Assembly: GCA_964413425.1 (NCBI GenBank)
Contig: CAYPST010000052.1
Span: forward strand, 1 to 28,102
Length of the DNA: 28,102 nt
Direction: 5' to 3'
From: DATFLS01 sp964413425
Lineage (GTDB): Bacteria; Fidelibacterota; JAANXI01
Shown: positions 15,874 through 23,502 of the stretch, piece after piece
Layout of the letters: each line of letters begins with the position of its first letter
Position numbering within the stretch: position 1 is the first letter of the stretch
The notes under the pieces: generated by a model
What the model was told of the DNA's origin: nothing
The model's database searches: none
What the model saw: only the letters and a program-made list of their open reading frames with translations
Position numbers and translations under genes: made by a program

Positions 15874-16747
15874 ACGACTGGGCCGCGGGATAAGTGCGCT
15901 GATTCCGGAGGAGCAGGATCCGGAACCCGGTACGATAGCGCTGATTGATGTGGACAAGATTCGGCCCAATCCTACCCAGCCGCGCAAGGAATTCGATCCC
16001 GAGCGGATGCGCGAGCTGGAACAATCGATTGCTCAAAAAGGAGTCGTCCAACCGGTAACTGTACGGAAGCTTGAGAACGAATTCGAACTAATCGTCGGTG
16101 AACGGCGCTGGCGTGCTTCCGAATCCATCGGATTGACGCGGATTCCGGCCTATGTGCTTGAAGTGCAATCCGATGCGGAAATGATGGAGTTTGCCCTGAT
16201 AGAAAATGTGCAGCGCCAGGATCTGAATCCGATCGAACTGGCCCATGCCTACAATGCACTGGTTGAACAACATGGGCTTGCCCAGGAAGAAGTCGCCAGA
16301 CAGGTGGGAAAAAATCGCAGCACGATCACCAATTTTATTCGTTTATTGGATTTGCCCTCGTATATTCAACAGAGTGTAAAAGAGGCCAGGATTTCTGCCG
16401 GCCATGCACGGGCTTTGCTGGCCGTGAATAACGAAGAGGTGCAGCGAACAATCTGGGAGAGAATTCTTGAGAACGGATTGAGTGTCCGGGAGGTGGAAGA
16501 GGTCGTCCGGGAATTCAATCTTGGGGAAGCTGAGGCGGCACCGCACTCCGAGGAAGCGCCTTCCCCAGGCCGGTCATCGACAAAATCTCCCTATATCCGG
16601 GATATCGAGGACAGGCTGCAGCATCAGCTGGGCACGAAAGTGAATATTAAAACAAAGAAGGACGGCGGCGTCATCCAGGTGCAATACTATTCTGACACAG
16701 AACTGGATCGCCTGCTGGACTTATTTGACCTATTGGCTGTCGAATGA
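15863..16747 (+). CDS. parB: Chromosome partitioning protein ParB/Spo0J
   Basis: CTP-dependent DNA clamp that loads at parS and recruits ParA and SMC. The 294-residue protein begins with the ParA-stimulating peptide LGRGISALI. It has the NPTQPRKEFD segment, the CTP-binding boxes GERRWRA (79-85) and ENVQR (114-118), and the helix-turn-helix around 138-165 (LAQEEVARQVGKNRSTITNFIRLL). The C-terminal dimerisation helix region contains VQYYSDTELDRLLDLFDLL. An acidic/Pro/Ser linker lies at about 220-243. It starts inside the end of parA (11-bp overlap). No parS site was recognised in the window. Confidence 0.95.
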   Translation: MPTKRLGRGISALIPEEQDPEPGTIALIDVDKIRPNPTQPRKEFDPERMRELEQSIAQKGVVQPVTVRKLENEFELIVGERRWRASESIGLTRIPAYVLEVQSDAEMMEFALIENVQRQDLNPIELAHAYNALVEQHGLAQEEVARQVGKNRSTITNFIRLLDLPSYIQQSVKEARISAGHARALLAVNNEEVQRTIWERILENGLSVREVEEVVREFNLGEAEAAPHSEEAPSPGRSSTKSPYIRDIEDRLQHQLGTKVNIKTKKDGGVIQVQYYSDTELDRLLDLFDLLAVE

Positions 16748-16777
16748 TTCCGGGAGTGGTTCTCCGAGGAAACTGAT

Positions 16778-17611
16778 ATGAAGACGAGACGCTATACCAT
16801 CATGGTGGTTCCCGATACGGCGGGGAAGAATTGGGATTTCACTATCAGCCGCAATGCCCTCCAGTGGATTGGGATCATTCTGGGTGTGCTGGCTGTGGTA
16901 TTGTTGATCGCTTTTGCGTACTATATTCCTCGCGCTTTAAATTATGACAGATTGCAGGCGAAGAATGATCAATTAATGGAAGAGCGTTTCCAGGTGGTTC
17001 GCATCCTTGATGACTATAACCGGATTCAGAACATTAATCGATATATCCAGAGTGTGCTGGGAGGACGGATCTCACCGGAAAAGGTTGAGGCGAGCGCATC
17101 GCAAATCATGCCGATGGATTCTGTGGAACGATCCCGGATCAATCAGGTGATTCCGTCGCTGCCCCACTCTTCGTTGAATTTGCTGGATAATGTTCCTTCG
17201 CTCCCGCCGGTGGATGGGTATGTAACGCAGGACTTTTATAATGAAGCGGTTTTTTACGATGATAATCATTTCGGGCTGGATATTATTGCCCGGCAGGGAG
17301 AAGTGGTCAAGGCAGCGGCAGCAGGGTTAGTGGTGTTCTCCAATTGGACCTACCAGTATGGGAATACTGTTATTATTGATCATGGGAGTGGTTATATTAC
17401 AATCTATGGACATAATCAGCGGAACATTGTGCGGGAACGGCAATGGGTTGAACGCGGGGAACCGATTGCCTTTCTGGGAAATACCGGAATCAGTCGGGGA
17501 CCTCATTTGCATTTTGAAGTGTGGAAAGATGGCCAGCCACGAAACCCCAAAGACTTCATATTCATTTATGAAGATAACGATGTCTCGGTTGAACACGAGC
17601 AAACAGAGTAG
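16778..17611 (+). CDS. Membrane-anchored M23 (LytM-type) metallopeptidase
   Basis: A 277-residue predicted cell-wall endopeptidase: a short cytoplasmic tail, one TM helix (about 29-49), a coiled coil (55-95) and a periplasmic LytM domain. The zinc ligands are intact: His164 and Asp168 in NHFGLD, His211 in IYGHN and His243/His245 in GPHLHFEVW. It should therefore cleave peptidoglycan peptides rather than be an EnvC-like inactive activator. It is followed 7 bp later by bactofilin. M23 peptidase-bactofilin pairs are known from shape control, for example the Csd/CcmA system of Helicobacter and LmdC-bactofilin pairs. Its position between parB and the ATP synthase suggests co-expression with growth functions. 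Confidence 0.9.
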   Translation: MKTRRYTIMVVPDTAGKNWDFTISRNALQWIGIILGVLAVVLLIAFAYYIPRALNYDRLQAKNDQLMEERFQVVRILDDYNRIQNINRYIQSVLGGRISPEKVEASASQIMPMDSVERSRINQVIPSLPHSSLNLLDNVPSLPPVDGYVTQDFYNEAVFYDDNHFGLDIIARQGEVVKAAAAGLVVFSNWTYQYGNTVIIDHGSGYITIYGHNQRNIVRERQWVERGEPIAFLGNTGISRGPHLHFEVWKDGQPRNPKDFIFIYEDNDVSVEHEQTE

Positions 17612-17618
17612 GTGAAAT

Positions 17619-18014
17619 ATGGCTCAGACGAATGAATCGAAAATTGATACAATAATCGGTGCCGCCAGTGAAGTGGACGGCAATGTGAAAGTGATGAGCA
17701 GCGTCCTGGTCGCCGGGAAAGTGCACGGCGATGTCATCTCGGATGACTTCGTCCGGGTGGCTGAATCTGCGATAATTTCAGGAAATATGAAAGCCAAGAG
17801 CGCCATTATCAACGGAAAGGTCGAAGGGAATGTCCTTTGTGAAACCAAGGTCCAATTAGGAAAGACTTCCGAGTTACTGGGAGACCTGAAGGCTGCACGG
17901 CTTATTATAGAGGAGGGGGCGGTATTCCGCGGGAAATGCGAAATGCCAACCTCAGAGGAACCTGTCACAGTACAGAAGGCGTCTGATGAACAAGAAGAAC
18001 TGGAAGAAGCATGA
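17619..18014 (+). CDS. Bactofilin
   Basis: A 131-residue polymer-forming cytoskeletal protein (DUF583/bactofilin). The central approximately 90 residues show the repeating strand pattern of a right-handed beta-helix (GNVKVMSSVLVAGKVHGDV, AIISGNMKAKSAIINGKVEGNV, LLGDLKAARLIIEEGAVFRG), flanked by short disordered tails; the C-terminal tail is strongly acidic. The N-terminal tail MAQTNESKIDTIIG lacks a clear membrane-targeting amphipathic peptide. It directly follows the M23 peptidase gene, and its last 29 bases overlap the start of atpZ. It probably scaffolds the peptidase, an inference from other bactofilin systems. Confidence 0.9.
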   Translation: MAQTNESKIDTIIGAASEVDGNVKVMSSVLVAGKVHGDVISDDFVRVAESAIISGNMKAKSAIINGKVEGNVLCETKVQLGKTSELLGDLKAARLIIEEGAVFRGKCEMPTSEEPVTVQKASDEQEELEEA

Positions 18015-18273
18015 GAGACAATCTGCAATCTGGGACACCTGCCGGCAGCTAGAACCGTATTTAGGCCTTGGACTTACATTCACTGTCTATATTCTAGCCT
18101 TTCTTTTTATGGGGTATTGGCTTGACAAGAAAATAGGTACGGAACCGTGGCTTATGGTTATCGGGGCCGCCCTGGGACTCACCCTTGGATTTGTGCGTAT
18201 GATTTCCACCTTGAATCGATTATCTCAGCAGCAGTCGAGAAATAACTCCAGAGACGAAGACAGTGGTAGTTGA
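17986..18273 (+). CDS. atpZ: AtpZ/AtpI family F1Fo-associated membrane protein
   Basis: A 95-residue protein with two TM helices (about 27-45 and 54-73) and charged ends. YLGLGLTFTVYILAFLFMGYWLDKKIGTEPWLMVIGAALGLTLGFVRM fits the family of small Fo-assembly proteins in every block: a first helix ending GYWLDKKIGT and a second rich in Gly. These proteins aid ion supply or c-ring assembly. The ATG lies inside the bactofilin gene (29-bp overlap) with AGAAGG upstream. The gene ends overlapping the next frame by 11 bp. Confidence 0.8.
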   Translation: MNKKNWKKHERQSAIWDTCRQLEPYLGLGLTFTVYILAFLFMGYWLDKKIGTEPWLMVIGAALGLTLGFVRMISTLNRLSQQQSRNNSRDEDSGS

Positions 18274-18655
18274 GTTTGTTCGGCGATTTTTAGCGATATT
18301 GATTTTTGGAGTAATTGTTTCCCTTTTTCCCATTTTCAAGATTCAGGAAACCGAAGTAACCTTATCTCTTTTACTTGCACCGGCGGTGGCCGGCGCGAAT
18401 TTTATTGTCGCTATATCTCTTATGCAAAAGGGATTTTATGCCTCACAAGTCACTTTTATGAAAGTGGTGTTTGGTGGCATGGGAGTTCGGTTGCTCGTGC
18501 TTGGCGCAATTGTTGCAGCAGTCAATGCCTGTGAAAAATTGAGTTTCATAGCATTTTTGACTGCATTGCTGGGGTACTATGTTGTATTGATGTTTTTGGA
18601 AATATGGTTTGTGCATACACGACTCACGAGCGATGGAGAATGTTCGAACGAATAA
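18263..18655 (+). CDS. Small four-helix membrane protein, probable AtpI-like ATP synthase accessory subunit
   Basis: A 130-residue protein with four hydrophobic segments (about 7-25, 33-53, 66-88, 95-115), beginning at a GTG that overlaps the end of atpZ. Position (between atpZ and atpB), length and topology match the ATP synthase I subunit (PF03899-type), which is poorly conserved in sequence. I see no strict signature, so the assignment rests on context and topology. AtpI proteins assist c-ring assembly. Having both AtpZ and AtpI ahead of atpB is a recognised arrangement. Confidence 0.65.
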   Translation: MVVEFVRRFLAILIFGVIVSLFPIFKIQETEVTLSLLLAPAVAGANFIVAISLMQKGFYASQVTFMKVVFGGMGVRLLVLGAIVAAVNACEKLSFIAFLTALLGYYVVLMFLEIWFVHTRLTSDGECSNE

Positions 18656-18676
18656 CCGGAGAAATGAAATAGCGGC

Positions 18677-19534
18677 ATGAGTATCCAGGAAGGCGCACAG
18701 CACGCAGCAGAGGAGATCGCTCAGAGCGGAGGCCATGGTGAATCCGGCGGTGAATTACTCATCGACCATGTCACCGATTCTGACGTGTGGCACTTTATCG
18801 GGGGGATTGAAATCCACCTCCCGGAAATTCACCTGTTTGGCCTCGATTTATCCATCTCGCTGCATGTGATTATGATGTGGATTGCTTCCGCACTGGTCTT
18901 CCTGTTGTTCTGGAGAATGGCAGCTGCCATGAAGCGTGAACGCGTGCATGTGCCGAAAGGGCCATTCGCGCTGATGGAGATGCTGGTGCTGTTTGTCCGG
19001 GATGAAATCACCATCAAAACTATGGGGGAGAAACTCGGCAAGAGAATGGCCCCGCTGATGCTCACGTTTTTCTTTTTCATCCTTTTCTGTAATCTGCTAG
19101 GACTGATTCCGTTTATGGCAACGGCGACCGGGAATATCAATGTGACCGCCGCGTTAGCGATTACAGCGTTTGTGGTGGTTCAGGCACAAGGGATTCGGCA
19201 TAACGGCTTGCTGGGATATATGAAGAGTTTTATTCCGGGAGGCGTGCCCATTTTTCTGGTGCCGATTATCTTTCCGGTGGAAATTCTCAGTCAATTCACC
19301 CGGCATTTCGCGCTCTGCATGCGTTTATTTGCCAACATGATTGCCGGGCATGTGGTCATTATTGCGCTCATTACCATGATTTTTATTTTCGGAACCGTCC
19401 TGGTATCACCCATCTCGGTGGGATTGTCGTTGTTCATCTACCTGTTAGAGATATTGGTTGCCTTTATTCAGGCATATATATTTACCATGCTGGCTTCCTT
19501 ATTTATCGGTATAGCAGCGCATCCGGAACATTAA
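18677..19534 (+). CDS. atpB: ATP synthase Fo subunit a
   Basis: Forms the two proton half-channels next to the c-ring. The 285-residue protein has a His-rich, acidic N-terminal extension of about 50 residues (QHAAEEIAQSGGHGESGG) before the first TM, then five to six helices. The essential Arg is Arg216 in HFALCMRLFANMIAGH, and the last helix carries LLEILVAFIQAYIFTMLASLFIG. The start is ATG at 18677. N-terminal extensions on subunit a are common in FCB bacteria. Confidence 0.97.
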   Translation: MSIQEGAQHAAEEIAQSGGHGESGGELLIDHVTDSDVWHFIGGIEIHLPEIHLFGLDLSISLHVIMMWIASALVFLLFWRMAAAMKRERVHVPKGPFALMEMLVLFVRDEITIKTMGEKLGKRMAPLMLTFFFFILFCNLLGLIPFMATATGNINVTAALAITAFVVVQAQGIRHNGLLGYMKSFIPGGVPIFLVPIIFPVEILSQFTRHFALCMRLFANMIAGHVVIIALITMIFIFGTVLVSPISVGLSLFIYLLEILVAFIQAYIFTMLASLFIGIAAHPEH

Positions 19535-19601
19535 ACAAGATATATCAATGAGGCACGACAGGTATAGGAAATTACATAATGATGAAACATAGGAGGAAAT
19601 G

Positions 19602-19829
19602 ATGGGTAACCTAGCATTAGCGTACTTAGCCGCCGGATTTGGAGCCGCACTTGGTATATTAGGAGCGGGATACGGCATCGGGAAGTTGGCCTCAGCTGCC
19701 ATGGAGGGATCCGCCAGACAGCCGGAAGCAGCGGGCGATATTCGGACGTCCATGATTATTGCAGCAGCGCTCATCGAAGGAATTGCGTTTTTTGGTGAAG
19801 TGGTGTGTATCATTTTGGCGCTTAAATAA
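19602..19829 (+). CDS. atpE: ATP synthase Fo subunit c
   Basis: A 75-residue hairpin of two TM helices joined by the polar loop ARQPEA (38-43). The ion-carrying carboxylate is Glu59 in AAALIEGIAFFGEVV. The residue after the Glu is Gly, not the Ser/Thr of Na+-binding c-subunits, and the Gln used by Na+ rings in helix 1 appears to be Ile, so I infer proton coupling. Two tandem ATGs exist; AGGAGG is 2 bases before the first (19599) and 5 before the second, so 19602 is preferred. The strong Shine-Dalgarno fits the need for many c copies. Confidence 0.96.
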   Translation: MGNLALAYLAAGFGAALGILGAGYGIGKLASAAMEGSARQPEAAGDIRTSMIIAAALIEGIAFFGEVVCIILALK

Positions 19830-19855
19830 CTTGATCACAGATCTGGAAAGATACC

Positions 19856-20353
19856 ATGGGATTATTAAGCGTTGATCCAGGATTAATCATCTGGACAATC
19901 ATTACGTTTGTAATACTGTTGTTCCTGCTGCGCAAGGTGGCCTGGAAGCCGATCCTGACCATGATTGACGAGCGTGAGCGTACCATTCGGACCTCCCTGG
20001 ACCAGGCGGAACAAGCCCGGAGCGAAGCCGAGGAAAAATTGCGGGCCTATGAGCAGCGGCTCGCCGAAGCCCGGAAGGAATCTCGCCGGATTATTGCGGA
20101 AGGCAAAGAATCGGCCGAGAAGATTCGGGATGATATCGTTGCGGAAGCCCAGAACCAGAAACAGGGTATGCTCCAGGATGCGCGCAAACAGATAGAAGCC
20201 GAGCGGGAAAAGGCAATACAGGATATCAAAGATTCCGTAGCGAACATTGCTATTAGTGCTGCCTCGAAGATCATTGGTCGTCAGCTGGATGACCAGGCAC
20301 ACGTGGATATCATTGAGCGCTCGCTGCGGGGCATGGGAGGGGATCACCAGTGA
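19856..20353 (+). CDS. atpF: ATP synthase Fo subunit b
   Basis: Peripheral stalk subunit, 165 residues: one N-terminal TM (about 8-28, IIWTIITFVILLFLL) and the WKPILTMIDERERTIRTSLDQAE hinge. A long charged helical coiled coil (35-125) with the heptad-like RaEAEekLr pattern follows, then a C-terminal delta-binding helix region ending in ASKIIGRQL. A single b gene is present, with no b' paralogue, so a homodimeric stalk is expected. The GTGA at its end overlaps the start of atpH. Confidence 0.95.
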   Translation: MGLLSVDPGLIIWTIITFVILLFLLRKVAWKPILTMIDERERTIRTSLDQAEQARSEAEEKLRAYEQRLAEARKESRRIIAEGKESAEKIRDDIVAEAQNQKQGMLQDARKQIEAEREKAIQDIKDSVANIAISAASKIIGRQLDDQAHVDIIERSLRGMGGDHQ

Positions 20354-20883
20354 GGTTAGATCCGGTATCCTATCGATATGCTGCGGCACTCTGCGAAACG
20401 GCTGAAAAGCATGGCCGGGTGGAGGAGGTCGCCACGAGTATGAACCAGTTCAGGGAGACTCTGCAGGAGTATCCGGAACTCCGGCGATTTCTGCAGTCGT
20501 TCCGGATACGAGCCGGTGAGAAAGCCCGGATCTTCCGCAGAATCTTTGCCGATGAGCTGGATGAATTTGTGCTGAATACCTTCGCCACCTTATTGAAAAA
20601 TCAGCGGTATGCACTGGTAGAAGAAATCCACCTGGCATTTCAGGAGGAAATGCGGATACATCAGGGTATCGAATTAGTGCACGCTGTCACCGCAATCCCC
20701 CTGTCTGATGATCTGCGAGAACGGATCGTCTCCTTGCTGGAGCAGCAGCTCCGCAGGAAAATCGAATTGACGGAACGCGTTGATGAGTCGCTCATCGGTG
20801 GCATACGTATCCAGATCGATAATACAGTGTACGATGGTTCTATTGCCCATCAATTGCAGAAATTACGAAAGAGTTTGAGTTAA
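20350..20883 (+). CDS. atpH: ATP synthase F1 subunit delta (OSCP)
   Basis: Links the b stalk to the top of F1. The 177-residue protein starts at GTG overlapping the atpF stop. It has the N-terminal six-helix domain (YRYAAALCETAEKHGRVEEV; LRRFLQSFRIRAGEKARIFRRIF; FVLNTFATLLKNQRYALVEEI) and the C-terminal VDESLIGGIRIQIDNTVYDGS signature. The length is normal. A gap of 44 bp precedes atpA. Confidence 0.95.
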   Translation: MRLDPVSYRYAAALCETAEKHGRVEEVATSMNQFRETLQEYPELRRFLQSFRIRAGEKARIFRRIFADELDEFVLNTFATLLKNQRYALVEEIHLAFQEEMRIHQGIELVHAVTAIPLSDDLRERIVSLLEQQLRRKIELTERVDESLIGGIRIQIDNTVYDGSIAHQLQKLRKSLS

Positions 20884-20927
20884 GACGTCATCTCGGTGTG
20901 ACGGTCATAAAGGAGGCAAAGTAGTCC

Positions 20928-22586
20928 ATGGAGATAAAAGCAGACGAAATCACTTCTTTACTCAGAGAACAGATCGAGTCGTACGAAGTGAGTATGGATG
21001 TGGAGGAAGTGGGAGAAGTGATCAGCGTAGGGGATGGTATCGCCCATGTGTATGGGTTGGAAAATATTATGGCAAGCGAGCTGGTCCAATTCCCCAATGA
21101 TGTGGTCGGGATGGCTCTGAATCTGGAGCGGAATAATGTGGGAGTCGTCCTGTTTGGTGAAAGCCGGCTGGTGAACGAAGGTGATATCGTTAAACGCACC
21201 GGCCGGGTGGTTGAAATCGGGGTGGGCGAACAGGTGGCCGGGCGAGTCATCAATCCCATCGGTCGCGCCCTGGATGGTAAAGGAGACATTGAATATACCG
21301 AGCGTCGGCCGGTTGAACGCAAAGCCCCCAATGTGATGATCAGACAGCCGGTGAAAGAGCCACTGATGACCGGCATCAAAGCGGTTGATTCGATGATTCC
21401 AATCGGGCGCGGCCAGCGTGAGTTGATTATCGGCGACCGGCAGACCGGTAAGACCACCATCGGTGTGGATACCATTCTTAATCAGAAGCACAGCGACGTG
21501 TACTGTATTTACGTCGCCATCGGCCAGAAAGCGTCCACGGTAGCTCAGGTGGTCAAGATATTTGAAGATGAAGGGGCCATGAACCATACCACGGTGATCG
21601 CGGCAAATGCCTCCGAGCCGGCACCGCTTCAGTATATTGCGCCGTATGCCGGCGCGACGCTGGGAGAATATTTTCGTGATCGTGGCCGGCATGCCCTGGT
21701 GATCTACGATGATTTGACCAAGCATGCCTGGGCGTACCGACAGCTTTCGCTGCTCCTGCGAAGGCCTCCCGGACGTGAAGCATATCCCGGCGATATTTTT
21801 TATCTGCACTCCCGGCTGCTGGAGCGGGCCTCAAAAATTGAAGAACGCTACGTTATCGTTCCGAAGGGTTCCGAGAGGGTGAGCGACCGGGTGAATGATA
21901 AAGAGTATCGTCTCCATTTTGAACAGAGCAAGGAAGAACTGGAGGCCGATCTGGAAGCAGTGGGCAACGAGGACCACGATATTCTGAAGATACCGGACAC
22001 CGGCGGGAGTCTCACGGCTTTGCCAATCATTGAAACCCAGCAGGGGGATGTGTCCGCTTATATTCCGACCAACGTGATTTCGATTACCGACGGACAGATT
22101 TATCTGTTGCCCGATCTGTTCTACGCAGGACAGCGGCCGGCTATTGATGTGGGCATCTCCGTTTCCCGGGTCGGTGGGAATGCTCAGCTGCGAGCCATGC
22201 GCCAGGTCGCGGGTTCCCTGAAACTGGATCTGGCACAGTATCGCGAACTGGAATCATTCACCCAGTTCGGGGCGGAACTGGATGAATCTACCAGAAAGCA
22301 GCTGGCCAGGGGGGAGCGGCTCTATGAGATTTTAAAGCAGGGTCAGCATGCCCCGCTCCCGCTGGAGAAACAAGTCGTTGTGATATTCGCCGGTACGGAA
22401 GGGTATCTGGACGACTTACCCATGGAAAAAGTCAGCCGGTTCGAAGAGGAATACCTGGAGTTTATCGAAACCCAGCATGCGGATATTCTGGAGGGCATCA
22501 GGCAGGAAAAGAAATTGACTGATGACCTGAAACAAAACTTGACCAAAGCCCTCGAACATTTTCTTGAGACATTCAAAGAAGAGTGA
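20928..22586 (+). CDS. atpA: ATP synthase F1 subunit alpha, with an extended insertion
   Basis: Regulatory nucleotide-binding subunit, 552 residues against the usual about 505. Walker A GDRQTGKT is at 169-176; LVIYDDLTKHAWAYRQLSLLLRRPPGREAYPGDIFYLHSRLLERA follows in sequence blocks, with Trp where most bacteria have Val after KHA. Between YVIVPK (308-313) and GGSLTALPIIET (359-370) there is a charged insertion of about 40 residues, replacing a short loop found in E. coli. I recall comparable insertions in Bacteroidetes-related alpha subunits, which supports an FCB placement. A ribosome site (AAGGAGG) lies before the ATG. Confidence 0.97.
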   Translation: MEIKADEITSLLREQIESYEVSMDVEEVGEVISVGDGIAHVYGLENIMASELVQFPNDVVGMALNLERNNVGVVLFGESRLVNEGDIVKRTGRVVEIGVGEQVAGRVINPIGRALDGKGDIEYTERRPVERKAPNVMIRQPVKEPLMTGIKAVDSMIPIGRGQRELIIGDRQTGKTTIGVDTILNQKHSDVYCIYVAIGQKASTVAQVVKIFEDEGAMNHTTVIAANASEPAPLQYIAPYAGATLGEYFRDRGRHALVIYDDLTKHAWAYRQLSLLLRRPPGREAYPGDIFYLHSRLLERASKIEERYVIVPKGSERVSDRVNDKEYRLHFEQSKEELEADLEAVGNEDHDILKIPDTGGSLTALPIIETQQGDVSAYIPTNVISITDGQIYLLPDLFYAGQRPAIDVGISVSRVGGNAQLRAMRQVAGSLKLDLAQYRELESFTQFGAELDESTRKQLARGERLYEILKQGQHAPLPLEKQVVVIFAGTEGYLDDLPMEKVSRFEEEYLEFIETQHADILEGIRQEKKLTDDLKQNLTKALEHFLETFKEE

Positions 22587-22606
22587 GCTTGAAAGCATAG
22601 ATTCCT

Positions 22607-23467
22607 ATGGCAAAAGCACAAGAAGTTAAAGAGCGAATACAATCAGTCAAGAGTATCCAGCAGGTCACCCGGGCCATGAAAATGGTGGCTGATGCCAAGT
22701 TAAAAAAGGCCCAGCGAGCCATCGAGCAGGCCCGGCCGTATGCCTATAAAATCAATAATGTGCTCAGCCAGTTATTACCACAAATTGGCCGGGAGTTGAA
22801 TCCGCTGCTGGAAATCCGGCCGGTTGAAACGGTGGGATTAGTGATTATCACGGCGGATCGTGGATTGTGCGGAGCATTTAACAGCCGCATTATCAGGAGA
22901 GCAGAGCAGGAAATTGAGAAGTACGCACCTGATCAGGTCAATTTAATCTGTATCGGCAGGAAGGGCCTGCGGTATTTTCGCCGGAGACAGTATCACATCA
23001 TTGGAGAATACGTTGATTTCTTCAAAGGGTTAACGTTCTCAAGCGCGACCTCTATCGCCGAAGTGATTACCAACGCCTTTCTGCAGAATCATCTGGACAG
23101 AATCGATATCCTGTATAATGAATTTAAGAATATCATTCAGCAGGAGGTGGTGATCGAGCAGTTTCTTCCGCTGGTCGTGGAGGAAGAAGCGGAACCAGAA
23201 TCTATCGACGAAGTCATTTTCGAGCCGAATGCGAAAGCTTTTGTCGATTCATTGATTCCGCGGCATCTGAATGTGCAGATGTGGCGTATGCTGCTGGAGT
23301 CGAACGCGGCGGAACAGGGTGCACGCAGAACCGCCATGGATAATGCCACATCAAATGCGGAGGACATGATGAAAGACCTGCAGATGGAATATAACAAGGC
23401 GCGTCAGGCTGCCATCACCAAAGAAATTTCTGAGATTGTCGGTGGCGCCGAAGCGATGGCAGAATAA
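22607..23467 (+). CDS. atpG: ATP synthase F1 subunit gamma
   Basis: Central rotor shaft, 286 residues. The N-terminal helix RIQSVKSIQQVTRAMKMVADAKL and C-terminal helix RTAMDNATSNAEDMMKDLQMEYNKARQAAIT form the coiled-coil shaft, in blocks typical of all bacterial gamma subunits. The Rossmann-like middle contains LVIITADRGLCGAFNSRI. The length is normal, with no chloroplast-type regulatory disulphide segment. It is 20 bp after atpA and 35 bp before atpD. Confidence 0.97.
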   Translation: MAKAQEVKERIQSVKSIQQVTRAMKMVADAKLKKAQRAIEQARPYAYKINNVLSQLLPQIGRELNPLLEIRPVETVGLVIITADRGLCGAFNSRIIRRAEQEIEKYAPDQVNLICIGRKGLRYFRRRQYHIIGEYVDFFKGLTFSSATSIAEVITNAFLQNHLDRIDILYNEFKNIIQQEVVIEQFLPLVVEEEAEPESIDEVIFEPNAKAFVDSLIPRHLNVQMWRMLLESNAAEQGARRTAMDNATSNAEDMMKDLQMEYNKARQAAITKEISEIVGGAEAMAE

Positions 23468-23502
23468 TTGAAAGTATTGAAGGGAAAAGGAAAGCAGCAG
23501 TT

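Noticed and set aside
20300..20305. CACGTG core as a possible parS site
   Set aside because: Only the six central bases match. The flanks (GGCA and GATA) do not fit the TGTTTC/GAAACA arms, and it lies inside atpF coding sequence.
20958..21809. A 283-codon minus-strand open frame inside atpA
   Set aside because: It is antisense to a fully conserved ATP synthase alpha gene, with a composition explained by the sense codons, no ribosome site and no family likeness.
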